NCBI RefSeq assembly: GCF_000091545.1
Contig: NC_006462.1
Coordinates: forward strand, 186,001-250,000
Direction of reading: 5' to 3'
DNA from: Thermus thermophilus HB8
GTDB taxonomy: Bacteria > Deinococcota > Deinococci > Deinococcales > Thermaceae
DNA length: 64,000 bases
Shown here: positions 57,198 through 64,000 of the stretch, one piece after another
Numbering within the stretch: the stretch's first letter is position 1
Layout: each line of letters opens with the position of its first letter
The notes under the pieces: model-generated
What the model was told of the DNA's origin: nothing
Seen by the model: the letters and a program-made list of their open reading frames with translations, nothing else
The model's database searches: none
Position numbers and translations under genes: made by a program

Positions 57198-58172
57198 ATG
57201 GGAGTGAGGATGAGAGAAGGACTTGGGCTGGAGGTCTGGGACCACCCCGAGGAGCGAAGGCGGGTGGTAGGGGAGGCGTTGGCGCGGTGGGACGAGGCGC
57301 TCCTCAAGGAGGCCCTCTGGGCCTACCTCGTGCGCCACCGCAAGAAGCCCGACCGGGCGGCCCCCCACTACGTGGGCTACTTCGTCCGCTGGCTCGCCCT
57401 GAAGGGGAGGCGGTGGCCCCATCTGGAGCCCGAGGACCCCAAGGCCTTCCTCCTGGAGGCCAAGGAGAAGGGCTTCCCCGGAGGGGAGCGGGGACCCATG
57501 GCCTGGAGCACCGTGGAGCGGGCCCGGGCGAGCCTCAGGCACCTCTTCCCCTTCCTGGACTGGGCCGGGCATCCCATGCCCTCCCATGTGCGCCTCCCCT
57601 CCCGGCAGGAGCTTCCCGTGGTCGCCCCCTCCCGGGCCATGCCCGAGGAGGCCTACCGGGACCTCCTGGAAAAGGCCGGGGCCTATCCCCTCGCCTACTG
57701 GCGTCCCCTCCTCCGGGTCCTCCTCGTCCTCCTGGGAGAAGTCGGCCTCACGGTGAAGGAGGCCGTGGAGCTCTGGCAGGAGGACGTCCGGGAGAAGGTC
57801 CTCCTGGTGCGGGGGGCCAAGCTCCGGGAGGTCCCCCTCTCCCCCCTCGCCCGGGAGGTCCTCGCCGACTGGCTCCCCCAGAGGGCCTTCCTCGCCTCCC
57901 ACCAGCCCCTCCCCTACCCCCACCTCCTCCTCAAGCCCGCCCCGGGGAAGAACCGGGGGAAGCCCCTTGGCCTGGAGGAGGCCAAGTGGATCCTCACCGA
58001 GTTCGCGGACTTCGCCGGGGTGAAGGCGGAGGGCAAGCGGCGGGCCGACCTCGCCCTCCCCTTGCGCTGGCGGGCCATCCGCCGCTTCCTCAAAGAAGGC
58101 CACCCCAGGGAGAAGGTGGCCTACTGGACCGGGATGAAGAGCCTCGTGGTCCCGGGGTGGGGGGAGGAGTGA
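57198..58172 (+). CDS. Tyrosine-recombinase-like protein lacking catalytic residues
   Basis: 324 aa from ATG 57198 (an ATG at 57210 is also possible). N-terminal SAM-like core-binding domain: 'HYVGYFVRWLALKGRRWPHLEPEDPKAFLLEAKE...STVERARASLRHLFPFLDWAGHP' (residues about 58-140). The C-terminal integrase-like domain has the right strands ('LLRVLLVLLGEVGLTVKEAVELWQEDVREKVLLVRGAKLREVPLSPLAREVLADWL'). However, the first catalytic Arg of 'GLR' is Thr, and the later H-x-x-R/Y block reads 'PLRWRAIRRFLKEGHPREKVAYWTGMKSL' without a clear H-x2-R and nucleophilic Tyr. It probably binds DNA without recombining it, or has decayed. Confidence 0.65.
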   Translation: MGVRMREGLGLEVWDHPEERRRVVGEALARWDEALLKEALWAYLVRHRKKPDRAAPHYVGYFVRWLALKGRRWPHLEPEDPKAFLLEAKEKGFPGGERGPMAWSTVERARASLRHLFPFLDWAGHPMPSHVRLPSRQELPVVAPSRAMPEEAYRDLLEKAGAYPLAYWRPLLRVLLVLLGEVGLTVKEAVELWQEDVREKVLLVRGAKLREVPLSPLAREVLADWLPQRAFLASHQPLPYPHLLLKPAPGKNRGKPLGLEEAKWILTEFADFAGVKAEGKRRADLALPLRWRAIRRFLKEGHPREKVAYWTGMKSLVVPGWGEE

Positions 58173-58276
58173 AGTGCGCTTCGCGTTCCCAAAAACCCGT
58201 CGCTCCCGGGGATTACCCCCCTCCCCCAGGCTTGGGGTCTTTGGGTCCCAAGCCGGGGGTTGTCCGGGCAAGAGGC

Positions 58277-58427
58277 CTACCCCAGCCCCCCGTCTACCTC
58301 TACCCCGCCGTCCTCCACGCGCTTCAGGAAGTCCCCCCACCGCCACGAGCCCCTCCCCGGCGAAGGGCCTGAGGGCCATGGGCCCCATGGCCAAACCTTT
58401 AAGCGCCTCCGTCTTGGCCGCCTTCAT
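58277..58427 (-). pseudogene. Small gene at the end of the catechol operon, frame broken by one base
   Basis: ATG 58427 overlaps the hydrolase stop (ATGA). The product begins MKAAKTEALKGLAMGPMALR and continues PFAGEGLVAVG. At the G-run following (GTGGGGGGAC, minus strand) one extra G breaks the frame. Removing it continues with DFLKRVEDGGVEVDGGLG and a stop at 58277, which reads naturally. The 50-codon length and coupling suggest a real small protein. Either a mutation or a sequencing error lies in the G-run. Function unknown. Confidence 0.45.
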
Positions 58428-59263
58428 AGCTCCCCCTTGAGAAAGGCCCGCACCAGGCGGTGGAAGGTCGCCGCCTGCTCGATCTGCACCCAGTGGCCCG
58501 TCCGCCCCAAAAGGACCAGGTGGGCGTTTGGCAGGTGCTCCATGAGGTAGAGGCTCGTCTCTATGGGCACGATCCCGTCCCGGTATCCGTGGAGGATGAG
58601 GACGGGGTGGTCCATCCGCTTGAGGGCCGAGGGAGGCACCACCAGCTGGTCAATGGCCTCCTGCCTCGGCCTCGGCCACATGGCCTCAAAGCTCCGACGC
58701 ACCTCCGGCCTCAGGGCGGCCTCGAGGCGCATCCGGGCGATCTCCTCGAGGCGGTCCCTGACGAACCCCTCGTCAAAGGCGAACCAGCGGATGGCGTTCC
58801 TCATGGCGCTTAAGGTGGGGTCCTCGTAGAAGCCCCAGATGCGGTCCAGCTCCGGGGTCAGGCGGAAAGGCCCCCCCACAGGCCCCATGAGGACCACCCT
58901 CCCGAAGCGCTCCGGGGCCTCCATGAGGAGGTGGAGGGCGATGGCCCCCCCGAGGGAGTTCCCCACCAGGTGGGCCCGCTCCAGCCCCAGGGCGTCCAAA
59001 AGCCCCAGGAGCTGGTCCACCCAGAGCCGCATCCAGGCCCTCGCCCCCCGGGGGGGCGGCTCGGGGTGGGTGCTCTCCCCGTAGCCCACAAGGTCCGGGG
59101 CCAGGCAGAGGAAGTCCCGCCCCAGCTCCGGCAGGGCCAGCTGCCAGTTGGAAAGCCCCGTGGCCCCCGGCCCCGAGCCGTGGATGAAGAGGACCGCCTC
59201 CCCCTCGCCCGCCCGGTGGAGGTGGGTTAGGAAGGGTCCCGTGGCGACCTTGACGCTTTCCAT
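58424..59263 (-). CDS. 2-hydroxymuconate semialdehyde hydrolase-type alpha/beta hydrolase
   Basis: 279 aa from ATG 59263, behind AAGGAGGTAGAC. Alpha/beta hydrolase triad: nucleophile Ser in 'HLVGNSLGGAIALHLL' (about 105), Asp in 'HGYRDGIVPIETS' (about 227) and His in 'GRTGHWVQIEQAATF' (about 255). The oxyanion motif 'LFIHGSGPGATGLSNWQLALPEL' (about 24) is typical of meta-cleavage product hydrolases. It would split 2-hydroxymuconic semialdehyde (or alkyl derivatives) to 2-hydroxypenta-2,4-dienoate. Last enzyme gene in the leftward operon. Confidence 0.88.
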   Translation of the reverse strand: MESVKVATGPFLTHLHRAGEGEAVLFIHGSGPGATGLSNWQLALPELGRDFLCLAPDLVGYGESTHPEPPPRGARAWMRLWVDQLLGLLDALGLERAHLVGNSLGGAIALHLLMEAPERFGRVVLMGPVGGPFRLTPELDRIWGFYEDPTLSAMRNAIRWFAFDEGFVRDRLEEIARMRLEAALRPEVRRSFEAMWPRPRQEAIDQLVVPPSALKRMDHPVLILHGYRDGIVPIETSLYLMEHLPNAHLVLLGRTGHWVQIEQAATFHRLVRAFLKGEL

Positions 59264-59273
59264 GTCTACCTCC

Positions 59274-59462
59274 TTAGGCCCACCGCGAAGGGCTTTGGGC
59301 CTCATCCCCCTTCGGCGCCTCCTCCAGGACGAAGACCCTAAGCCTCCCCTTGGGGGTGCCGAGGACCTCCTGGAAGATGGCCTCGGCCTCCTCCTTCAGG
59401 GCCTCCCTCTCCTCCCGGGTGAGGGGCTTCTCCCGGGAGACTAAAACCTCCAGCATGGGCAC
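59274..59462 (-). CDS. 4-oxalocrotonate tautomerase-like protein (with Pro1)
   Basis: 62 aa when started at the GTG at 59462, giving M-P-M-L-E-V-L: Pro becomes residue 1 after Met removal, which is the catalytic base of this superfamily, and 62 residues is the classic subunit length. Downstream 'SREKPLTREEREALKEEAEAIFQEVLGTPKGRLRVFVLEEAPKGDEA' keeps the beta-alpha-beta fold but the C-terminal hairpin is diverged. A second paralogue at 62470 has the normal C-terminus but no Pro1. Confidence 0.75.
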   Translation of the reverse strand: MPMLEVLVSREKPLTREEREALKEEAEAIFQEVLGTPKGRLRVFVLEEAPKGDEAQSPSRWA

Positions 59463-59474
59463 GAAGACCACCCC

Positions 59475-60251
59475 CTAGGCGAAGCGCAGGGAAAGGGCCC
59501 TCCCCCCCGTCCCCACCAGGGTGAAGAGGTCCCCCGGGCCTGCGGGCTGCACCGGGGCCCAGGCCCCGGACATCACGATGTCCCCGGGCTCCAGGGCCAC
59601 CCCGAAGGCGGCGAGGGTGTTGGTGAGCCAGGCCACGGCCCTCGCCGGGTGGCCGAGGCAGGCCGCCCCCGCCCCCTGGGCCACGGGTTCCCCGTTCTTG
59701 TAAAGCACCAGGCCCAAGGCGGAGAGGTCCTCCTCCAGAAGGGCCTTCTCCCAAGGCCCCACCACGAACCCCCCATAGGAGGCGTTGTCGGCGATGGTGT
59801 CCTCAATGCGGATCCGCCAGTCGCGGATCCTGGAGTCCACGATCTCTATGGCGAAGGCCACGGCCTCCGTGGCGGCGAGCACCTCCTGGGGCGTGACCCC
59901 GGGGCCCTCCAGCCTCCTCCCGATGAGAAAGGCGAGCTCCCCCTCCACCCGGGGCTGGAGGAAGAGGCGGGCCTCCACCTCCACCCGCTCCCCCACGCCA
60001 AAGAAGCGGCTTTCCCAAAGGTTGCCGAAGTCGGGCTGGTCCACCCCGAGCTGCTCCTGCACCGCCTTGGAGGTGAGGCCGATCTTCCGGCCCACCACCC
60101 GGTCCCCCTTCCCTAGGCGCAGGGCGTTCCAGGCCTCCTGCACCCGGTAGGCGGCCTCTATTCCCTTGAGGCCCCGGTCGGAGAGGGGCTCTATGGGCCT
60201 CCGCTCCTCCCAGGCCCGTTCCAGTTCCTCGGCGAAGGTTTCCGGGCGCAT
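59475..60251 (-). CDS. 2-oxopent-4-enoate hydratase
   Basis: 258 aa. MhpD/DmpE family: 'GIEAAYRVQEAWNALRLGKGDRVVGRKIGLTSKAVQEQLGVDQPDFGNLWESRFF' (residues 30-85), 'PRVEGELAFLIGRRLEGPGVTPQEVLAATEAVAFAIEIVDSRIRDW' with the acidic metal ligands (about 105-145), and 'ADNASYGGFVVG'. Adds water to 2-hydroxypenta-2,4-dienoate to give 4-hydroxy-2-oxovalerate. Twelve bases separate it from the tautomerase start. A pathway aldolase and acylating dehydrogenase are not in the window. Confidence 0.9.
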   Translation of the reverse strand: MRPETFAEELERAWEERRPIEPLSDRGLKGIEAAYRVQEAWNALRLGKGDRVVGRKIGLTSKAVQEQLGVDQPDFGNLWESRFFGVGERVEVEARLFLQPRVEGELAFLIGRRLEGPGVTPQEVLAATEAVAFAIEIVDSRIRDWRIRIEDTIADNASYGGFVVGPWEKALLEEDLSALGLVLYKNGEPVAQGAGAACLGHPARAVAWLTNTLAAFGVALEPGDIVMSGAWAPVQPAGPGDLFTLVGTGGRALSLRFA

Positions 60252-60258
60252 GGCTCTC

Positions 60259-61767
60259 CTAGCGGTTGGCGATGCAGACGTTCTTGGTCTCGTAGTAGAA
60301 CTCGTAGCCGTAGTGGCCGCCCTCCCGGCCGATCCCCGACTGCTTGGCCCCGCCGAAGGGCACCCGGAGGTCCCGCACGAACCAGTCGTTCACCCAGACC
60401 GTGCCCACCTCCAGGGCCTCGGAGACCCGCACCGCCTGGCCCACGTCCCGGGTCTGGACGATGGCGTTCAGGCCGTAGGGGGTGTTGTTGGCAAGCTCTA
60501 TGGCCTCCTCCTCCGTGTCAAAGGGCATCACCACCACCATGGGCCCGAAGATCTCCTCCTGGCAGACCTTGTCCGAGGGCTTCACGTCCACCACCACCGT
60601 GGGCTCCAGGAAGTAGCCCTTGTCAAAGGGGTGGGGAAGCTCAGGGCGCCTGCCCCCGGTGAGGATGGTGGCGGTTTCCCGGGCGATCTCCACGTAGGAC
60701 ATCACCTTGTTCAGGTGCTCCTCGGCGATCAGGGCCCCCATGCGGGTCTCGGGGTCCAGGGGGTCCCCCACCTTGAGGGACCGGGCCGCCTTCACCAGCC
60801 TCTCCAGGAAGGGCTCGTAGACGGAGCGCTGGACCAGGAGGCGGGACCCCGCCAGGCACACCTCCCCCTGGTTGAAGAAGCTCGCCCGCATGGTCACCTC
60901 CACCGCCCGGTCCAAGTCGGCGCTTTCAAAGATGAGGTTGGGCGCCTTCCCCCCAAGCTCCATGGAGAGGCGCTTGAGGGTGTCGGAGGCGTTCTTCATG
61001 ATGATCTTCCCCGTGGTGGTCTCCCCGGTGAAGGAGATGAGGCGCACGTCGGGGTGCTTGGTGAGAAGCTCCCCGGCGGAGTCCGGCCCAAAGCCGTGGA
61101 CCACGTTGAAGACCCCCGGGGGAAGCCCCGCCTCGTGGGCGCACTTGGCGAGGAGCCAGGCCCCGAGGGGGGTGAACTCCGCGGGCTTGAGCACGGCGGT
61201 GTTCCCGAAGGCCAGGGTGGGCCCGATCTTCCAGGTGGCGAGCATGCTGGGCATGTTCCATGGGGTAATGAGGGCCGCCACCCCCACGGGGAAGCGGAGG
61301 ACGTAGTTGATGTAGCCGTTTTCCATGGGGTAGGCCTCGGAGCCGTGGGTCACGGCGAAGTCGGCGAAGAACTCGATGTTGTTGGCCATCCGGTCCACGT
61401 ACCCCAGGCGGTTCTCGTGGATGGGCCGGCCCACGTCCAAGGTCTCCAAGACCTCAAAGACCGGCTTGTACTCCCGGATCTTCTCCGCGAAGCGGCGGAG
61501 GTAGGGACGGCGCTGGCTCGGCGGCATCTTGCTCCACTTCTTGAAGGCCTCCTTGGCCGCGGCCACCGCCTGCTCCACCTCTTTTTCCCGCCCCTCGGGG
61601 GCGGTGCCGATCACCTCCCCCGTGGCCGGGTAGACCACGGGGAAGAAGTTTTCCCCCCGCACGAACTCCCCCCCGATGTAGTGGGTGACCTCGAGGGGAA
61701 GCCGGAAGGGAAAGCCCAAAGCCTCAAGCCGCTCCACCGTCTCCTTGTAGATCTTGGGTTCCACCAT
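60259..61767 (-). CDS. 2-hydroxymuconic semialdehyde dehydrogenase
   Basis: 502 aa from ATG 61767 behind GGAGGTGCGCC. Aldehyde dehydrogenase fold: 'VGVAALITPWNMPSMLATWKIGPTLAFGNTAVLKPAEFTPLGA' (about 160), 'SFTGETTTGKIIMKNASDTLKRLSMELGGKAPNLIFE' with the general-base Glu (about 268), nucleophile Cys in 'FFNQGEVCLAGSRLLV' (about 302), and 'EEIFGPMVVVMPFDTEEEAIELANNTPYGLNAIV' near 400. The family placement as the semialdehyde enzyme (DmpC/XylG type) rests on the neighbouring hydratase, decarboxylase and tautomerases. It starts the oxidative branch giving 2-hydroxymuconate. Confidence 0.9.
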   Translation of the reverse strand: MVEPKIYKETVERLEALGFPFRLPLEVTHYIGGEFVRGENFFPVVYPATGEVIGTAPEGREKEVEQAVAAAKEAFKKWSKMPPSQRRPYLRRFAEKIREYKPVFEVLETLDVGRPIHENRLGYVDRMANNIEFFADFAVTHGSEAYPMENGYINYVLRFPVGVAALITPWNMPSMLATWKIGPTLAFGNTAVLKPAEFTPLGAWLLAKCAHEAGLPPGVFNVVHGFGPDSAGELLTKHPDVRLISFTGETTTGKIIMKNASDTLKRLSMELGGKAPNLIFESADLDRAVEVTMRASFFNQGEVCLAGSRLLVQRSVYEPFLERLVKAARSLKVGDPLDPETRMGALIAEEHLNKVMSYVEIARETATILTGGRRPELPHPFDKGYFLEPTVVVDVKPSDKVCQEEIFGPMVVVMPFDTEEEAIELANNTPYGLNAIVQTRDVGQAVRVSEALEVGTVWVNDWFVRDLRVPFGGAKQSGIGREGGHYGYEFYYETKNVCIANR

Positions 61768-61777
61768 GGCGCACCTC

Positions 61778-62473
61778 CTACACCACCCGGGCGAGGAGCA
61801 CGTCCCCCCCGCCCCAGACCTCCAGGACGCCCCGCGCGAGGGGCACCGCCTGGGCCGGGGAGCCCAGGAAGACCACCTGGCCCGCCCGAAGCCCCCCGAC
61901 CCTCTCCGCAAGCCAAAGGAGCCTCCTCCCCGGGTCCCCCAGGGCCTCCACGGGGCCCTCGGCCACCTTCTCCCCGTTCAGGTAGGCCCGGAGGCTTCCT
62001 TGGGGAAGCCGGGAGAAGCGCCTCCTTCCCAGGAGGAAGCCGCCCCCGGAGGTGTTGTCCGCCACCACCTCGGGGAGGGTGAAGCGGTAGCCCTCCCACA
62101 CCGAGTCCAGGACGTCCACGGCAAGGAAGTACCCCCCCACCGCCCGATAGGCCTCCCCCACGGAGGCCCCGGGGGGCAGGTCCTCCTTCAGGACCACGGC
62201 CACCTCGGGCTCGAGGCGGGGCTGGACAAAGGCCTCCAGGACCACCCGCTCCAGGAGCATCCCCGGGTGCACCCGGCCGAAGATGGGTTCGGCGATCCCC
62301 ATCTGCCGCTGCTTGGCCTCGGAGACCAGGCCCAGCTTGTAGCCCTTGAGGGGCCCGGGGAAGAGGGCTTCCTGGATGCGGTAGGCCTCCTCCAGGCCCA
62401 CCCCCCAGTCCCGCCCGCCGGAAAGGGTCCTCCTCTCCGCGCGGGCCTTCTCTACCGCCTCAAGAAGCGTCAT
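61778..62473 (-). CDS. 4-oxalocrotonate decarboxylase-type hydratase-fold enzyme
   Basis: 231 aa from ATG 62473. Same family as the hydratase at 59475 but shorter and diverged: 'GLEEAYRIQEALFPGPLKGYKLGLVSEAKQRQMGIAEPIFGRVHPGMLL' (residues 25-73), 'PRLEPEVAVVLKEDLPPGASVGEAYRAVGGYFLAVDVLDSVWEGYRF' with metal ligands (about 84-130), 'ADNTSGGGFLLG'. In catechol operons hydratase and decarboxylase form a complex so that the unstable dienol is passed on; both are present here. It overlaps the upstream tautomerase stop by 4 nt. Confidence 0.87.
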   Translation of the reverse strand: MTLLEAVEKARAERRTLSGGRDWGVGLEEAYRIQEALFPGPLKGYKLGLVSEAKQRQMGIAEPIFGRVHPGMLLERVVLEAFVQPRLEPEVAVVLKEDLPPGASVGEAYRAVGGYFLAVDVLDSVWEGYRFTLPEVVADNTSGGGFLLGRRRFSRLPQGSLRAYLNGEKVAEGPVEALGDPGRRLLWLAERVGGLRAGQVVFLGSPAQAVPLARGVLEVWGGGDVLLARVV

Positions 62474-62664
62474 GTCCCCTCCTTGTCCGAGAAGAGCACG
62501 CCCCCCGCCGCCCACTGGTCCCGGCGCACCTCGTAGAGGATGACCCGGACCTCCTCGTAGGGCTCGCCGAGGAGGCGGGAAGCCATCTCCGTGAGCCTCC
62601 GCACCAGCTCCCGCTTCTTCTCGGGGGGGCGGCCCTCCAGTAGGGTCACCTTGAGCACCACCAT
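62470..62664 (-). CDS. 4-oxalocrotonate tautomerase paralogue lacking Pro1
   Basis: 64 aa. 'VLKVTLLEGRPPEKKRELVRRLTEMASRLLGEPYEEVRVILYEVRRDQWAAGGVLFSDK' is the classic 4-OT chain with the Arg-11-like ('GRPPEKKREL') and Arg-39-like ('EEVRVILYEV') regions and the C-terminal 'GG' hairpin. The residue after the initiator is Val (ATG GTG GTG CTC...), and no alternative start yields Pro1. Since Pro1 is the general base in 4-OT, this subunit alone should be inactive or poorly active. It may pair with the Pro1-containing paralogue at 59274. Confidence 0.8.
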   Translation of the reverse strand: MVVLKVTLLEGRPPEKKRELVRRLTEMASRLLGEPYEEVRVILYEVRRDQWAAGGVLFSDKEGT

Positions 62665-63110
62665 CAGAACCTCCGCACCAGGTAAGCCCCGAGGAGCACC
62701 AGCAAGAGGCCGAGGAGGCGGGGGAGGTTCACGGGATGGCGGGCGTAGAGGAGACCCAGGTGCTCCAGGAGGAGGGAGGCGAGAAGCTGCCCGGCGATCA
62801 CCAGGGCGAAGGTGAGAAGAGGTCCAAGCCTAGGCGCCAGGACGATCACGGAAACCACGTACACCGCTCCAAGAAGCCCTCCCACATACACCCACGCGGG
62901 GGCCTGGAGCATCCGGCCCCAGGGCCAGGAGGGCCCTGTGAGGAGAAGGGCCAGAAGGAAGAGGGCCAGGGTGCCCACGGCGAAGGAGACCAGGGCCGAG
63001 CGCACAGGCCCCCCCACCACCCGGGCGAGCTCGGCGTTGACCCCCGCCTGCAAGGGGAGGACCGCCCCCGCTAAGAGGGCCAGGAGGACCCAGGCCCCCA
63101 CTAGCCCCAC
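62664..63110 (-). CDS. DMT-type small membrane protein (YdcZ/DUF606 family)
   Basis: 148 aa with about five membrane helices: 'AWVLLALLAGAVLPLQAGVNAELARVVGGPVRSALVSFAVGTLALFLLALLLTGP' then 'PAWVYVGGLLGAVYVVSVIVLAPRLGPLLTFALVIAGQLLASLLLEHLGL' and 'LPRLLGLLLVLLGAYLVRRF'. Matches DUF606 half-transporters of the drug/metabolite superfamily. In this operon it could import or export an aromatic acid, but substrate is unknown. Stop overlaps the tautomerase start (TGATG). Confidence 0.83.
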   Translation of the reverse strand: MGLVGAWVLLALLAGAVLPLQAGVNAELARVVGGPVRSALVSFAVGTLALFLLALLLTGPSWPWGRMLQAPAWVYVGGLLGAVYVVSVIVLAPRLGPLLTFALVIAGQLLASLLLEHLGLLYARHPVNLPRLLGLLLVLLGAYLVRRF

Positions 63111-63116
63111 CCCCTC

Positions 63117-63350
63117 TCAGGCCCGCCTGCGGCTGTAGAGGTAGGCCAGGCCCCCCCAGGGAGGAAGGGCCCTGTGCAGGTTGGGGGGAAGAAGCTCCTC
63201 CGCCTCCGCACGGCAGCGGGAGCAGACCATAAGGAGCCCCGTGTGCCCCGCGGCGGTGTAGTAGTAGAGGTGGTCCCGCCCTTCCCGCCAGGTGAGGGCC
63301 CGCCCGCAGAGGTCGCAGCGGGGAGGGGAAAGGTCCCAGCCCTTTTCCAT
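63117..63350 (-). CDS. Small zinc-ribbon-like protein
   Basis: 77 aa. Two Cys pairs, 'PRCDLCGRAL' (C12, C15) and 'MVCSRCRAEAEELL' (C43, C46), form a probable zinc ribbon; 'EGRDHLYYYTAAGHTGLL' lies between them. No enzyme family recognised. Six bases upstream of the DUF606 gene on the same strand and part of the same operon. Confidence 0.65.
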   Translation of the reverse strand: MEKGWDLSPPRCDLCGRALTWREGRDHLYYYTAAGHTGLLMVCSRCRAEAEELLPPNLHRALPPWGGLAYLYSRRRA

Positions 63351-63399
63351 GGCCTCATCATGGCCGCTTCCTCACCTCCTTTTGCGCCCTAAGCCACAT

Positions 63400-63873
63400 T
63401 TAACCCCACTCTCCCAGCCGGCCGTACCGGCCCGCGTAGTAGAGGAGGGGCCTCCCTTCCCGCCAGGAGAGGTACTCCACCTCCCCCAGGAAGAGGGTGT
63501 GGTCCCCCCCGGGGTAGACCGCCACCACCCGGGCCGCCACCTGGGCCAGGGCCCCCTTCAGGAGGGGCACCCCCGCCCGCTCCTCAAAGGCGATCTCCAG
63601 CCCCTCCTGGGGACGGCCCGCGAAGTGGTCGGAAAGGGCCCGTTGCTCCTCGGCGAGAACGCTCACCCCGTAGCGGCCCGCCCGCTCCAAAACGGGCTTC
63701 GTCCGGGAGCGGTTGTCCAGGGAAACCAGGACCAGGGGAGGGTCCAGGGAGACGGACATGAAGGCGTTGGCCGTGAGCCCCCTGGGGTTTCCCCCCTCGT
63801 CGTAGGCGGAGACCACCGTCACCCCCGTGGCGAAGCGCCCCAGGGTCCTGCGGAACTCCGTGGGATCGATCAC
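63400..63873 (-). CDS. Flavin reductase of the HpaC/two-component monooxygenase type
   Basis: 157 aa. GTG at 63873 overlaps the upstream stop (GTGA). Flavin reductase split-barrel: 'LGRFATGVTVVSAYDEGGNPRGLTANAFMSVSLDPPLVLVSLDNRSRTKPVLERAGRYGVSVLAEEQRALSDHFAGRP' (residues 11-88), 'GDHTLFLGEVEYLSWREGRPLLYYAGRYGRL' at the end with conserved His. It supplies reduced flavin to a partner hydroxylase, typically HpaB for 4-hydroxyphenylacetate, which would lie upstream of this window. Confidence 0.88.
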   Translation of the reverse strand: MIDPTEFRRTLGRFATGVTVVSAYDEGGNPRGLTANAFMSVSLDPPLVLVSLDNRSRTKPVLERAGRYGVSVLAEEQRALSDHFAGRPQEGLEIAFEERAGVPLLKGALAQVAARVVAVYPGGDHTLFLGEVEYLSWREGRPLLYYAGRYGRLGEWG

Positions 63874-64000
63874 GCCAAACCTCCGTGGGCCTCGGCGAGC
63901 TTAAGGATGGCGGTCCAGTCCTCCTCCCCCATCCCCCGGGCCACCCCCTCCAGCATCCGGTCCAAAAGCAGGTGGGCAAGGGGCATGGGGGTGTGGGTGG
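63870..64000 (-). CDS. C-terminus of a 3-hydroxyisobutyrate dehydrogenase-like protein (partial)
   Basis: The last 43 codons run into the window edge: 'THTPMPLAHLLLDRMLEGVARGMGEEDWTAILKLAEAHGGLA'. This is the final helices of the NAD-binding-11 domain of beta-hydroxyacid dehydrogenases ('tPMPLxxxxxxxxxxAxxxGxGxxDxxAil'). Its start lies beyond the right edge. Its stop overlaps the flavin reductase start. Confidence 0.6.
   Translation of the reverse strand, partial: THTPMPLAHLLLDRMLEGVARGMGEEDWTAILKLAEAHGGLA

Noticed and set aside
1..64000. tRNA or rRNA genes
   Set aside because: No cloverleaf with T-loop GGTTCGAATCC-type sequence or rRNA signature was found on reading.

Overview
This window looks like a piece of a Thermus thermophilus-type megaplasmid (compare pTT27 of strain HB8). 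The evidence is very high GC, dense same-strand operons with 4-nt overlaps, GTG/TTG starts, proteins closely resembling known Thermus ones (Cas6e with Y23/H26, a TTHB210/SigE/anti-SigE-like cluster, a TTHB231-like Cas6), and Thermus-type CRISPR repeats. No rRNA or tRNA was found. It is best read as an accessory defence and niche-adaptation region.

Layout. 1-1.7 kb: 3' part of a secreted DUF11/SdrB-like surface protein. 1.8-3.4 kb: an unknown protein and a methylase-like protein. 3.5-16.1 kb: a complete type I-E CRISPR-Cas locus (WYL regulator, cas3, cse1, cse2, cas7, cas5, cas6e, cas1, cas2). It lies between two arrays of 24 and 21 repeats that are transcribed outward from homologous leaders. 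16.1-20 kb: pxpA, fdhD and a formate-dehydrogenase-like molybdoenzyme. 20.3-24.4 kb: two exported proteins of different base composition, probably acquired. 24.7-28.8 kb: a mobile-element graveyard with an orphan leader plus cut CRISPR repeat, IS110 remnant, IS256-family copy A (frameshifted), ParA fragment, PIN/AbrB toxin-antitoxin pair and an IS5-like element. 28.8-32.2 kb: a cobalamin riboswitch, thioesterase and class I ribonucleotide reductase (nrdB, nrdA). 32.3-36.5 kb: ECF sigma/anti-sigma cluster, ferritin-like protein and di-haem cytochrome. 36.5-41.1 kb: a haem uptake and degradation operon that includes an unannotated 37-codon gene.

41.3-53.2 kb: a second type I system. cas4-cas1-cas2 are divergent from WYL, large subunit, cas7, cas5, HD-cas3 and cas6. 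It is again flanked by two outward arrays, here with apparently identical inverted leaders of about 240 bp. The right-hand array is cut in its second repeat by an IS110-type end, which is itself split by IS256 copy B (intact, with an 8-bp target duplication). 54.8-58.2 kb: VapBC-like pair, a beta-propeller lipoprotein and an integrase-like protein lacking catalytic residues. 58.3-64 kb: a meta-cleavage (catechol lower pathway) operon on the minus strand with hydrolase, two tautomerases, hydratase, semialdehyde dehydrogenase, decarboxylase, a DMT-type membrane protein and a flavin reductase.

The most unusual signal is that IS110-family ends join two CRISPR repeats of different families at exactly the same base (after nt 32 of 36). 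In both places the rest of the array is gone. The second type I system is also unusual: its gene order resembles type I-D, but the HD nuclease is in Cas3 rather than in the large subunit.
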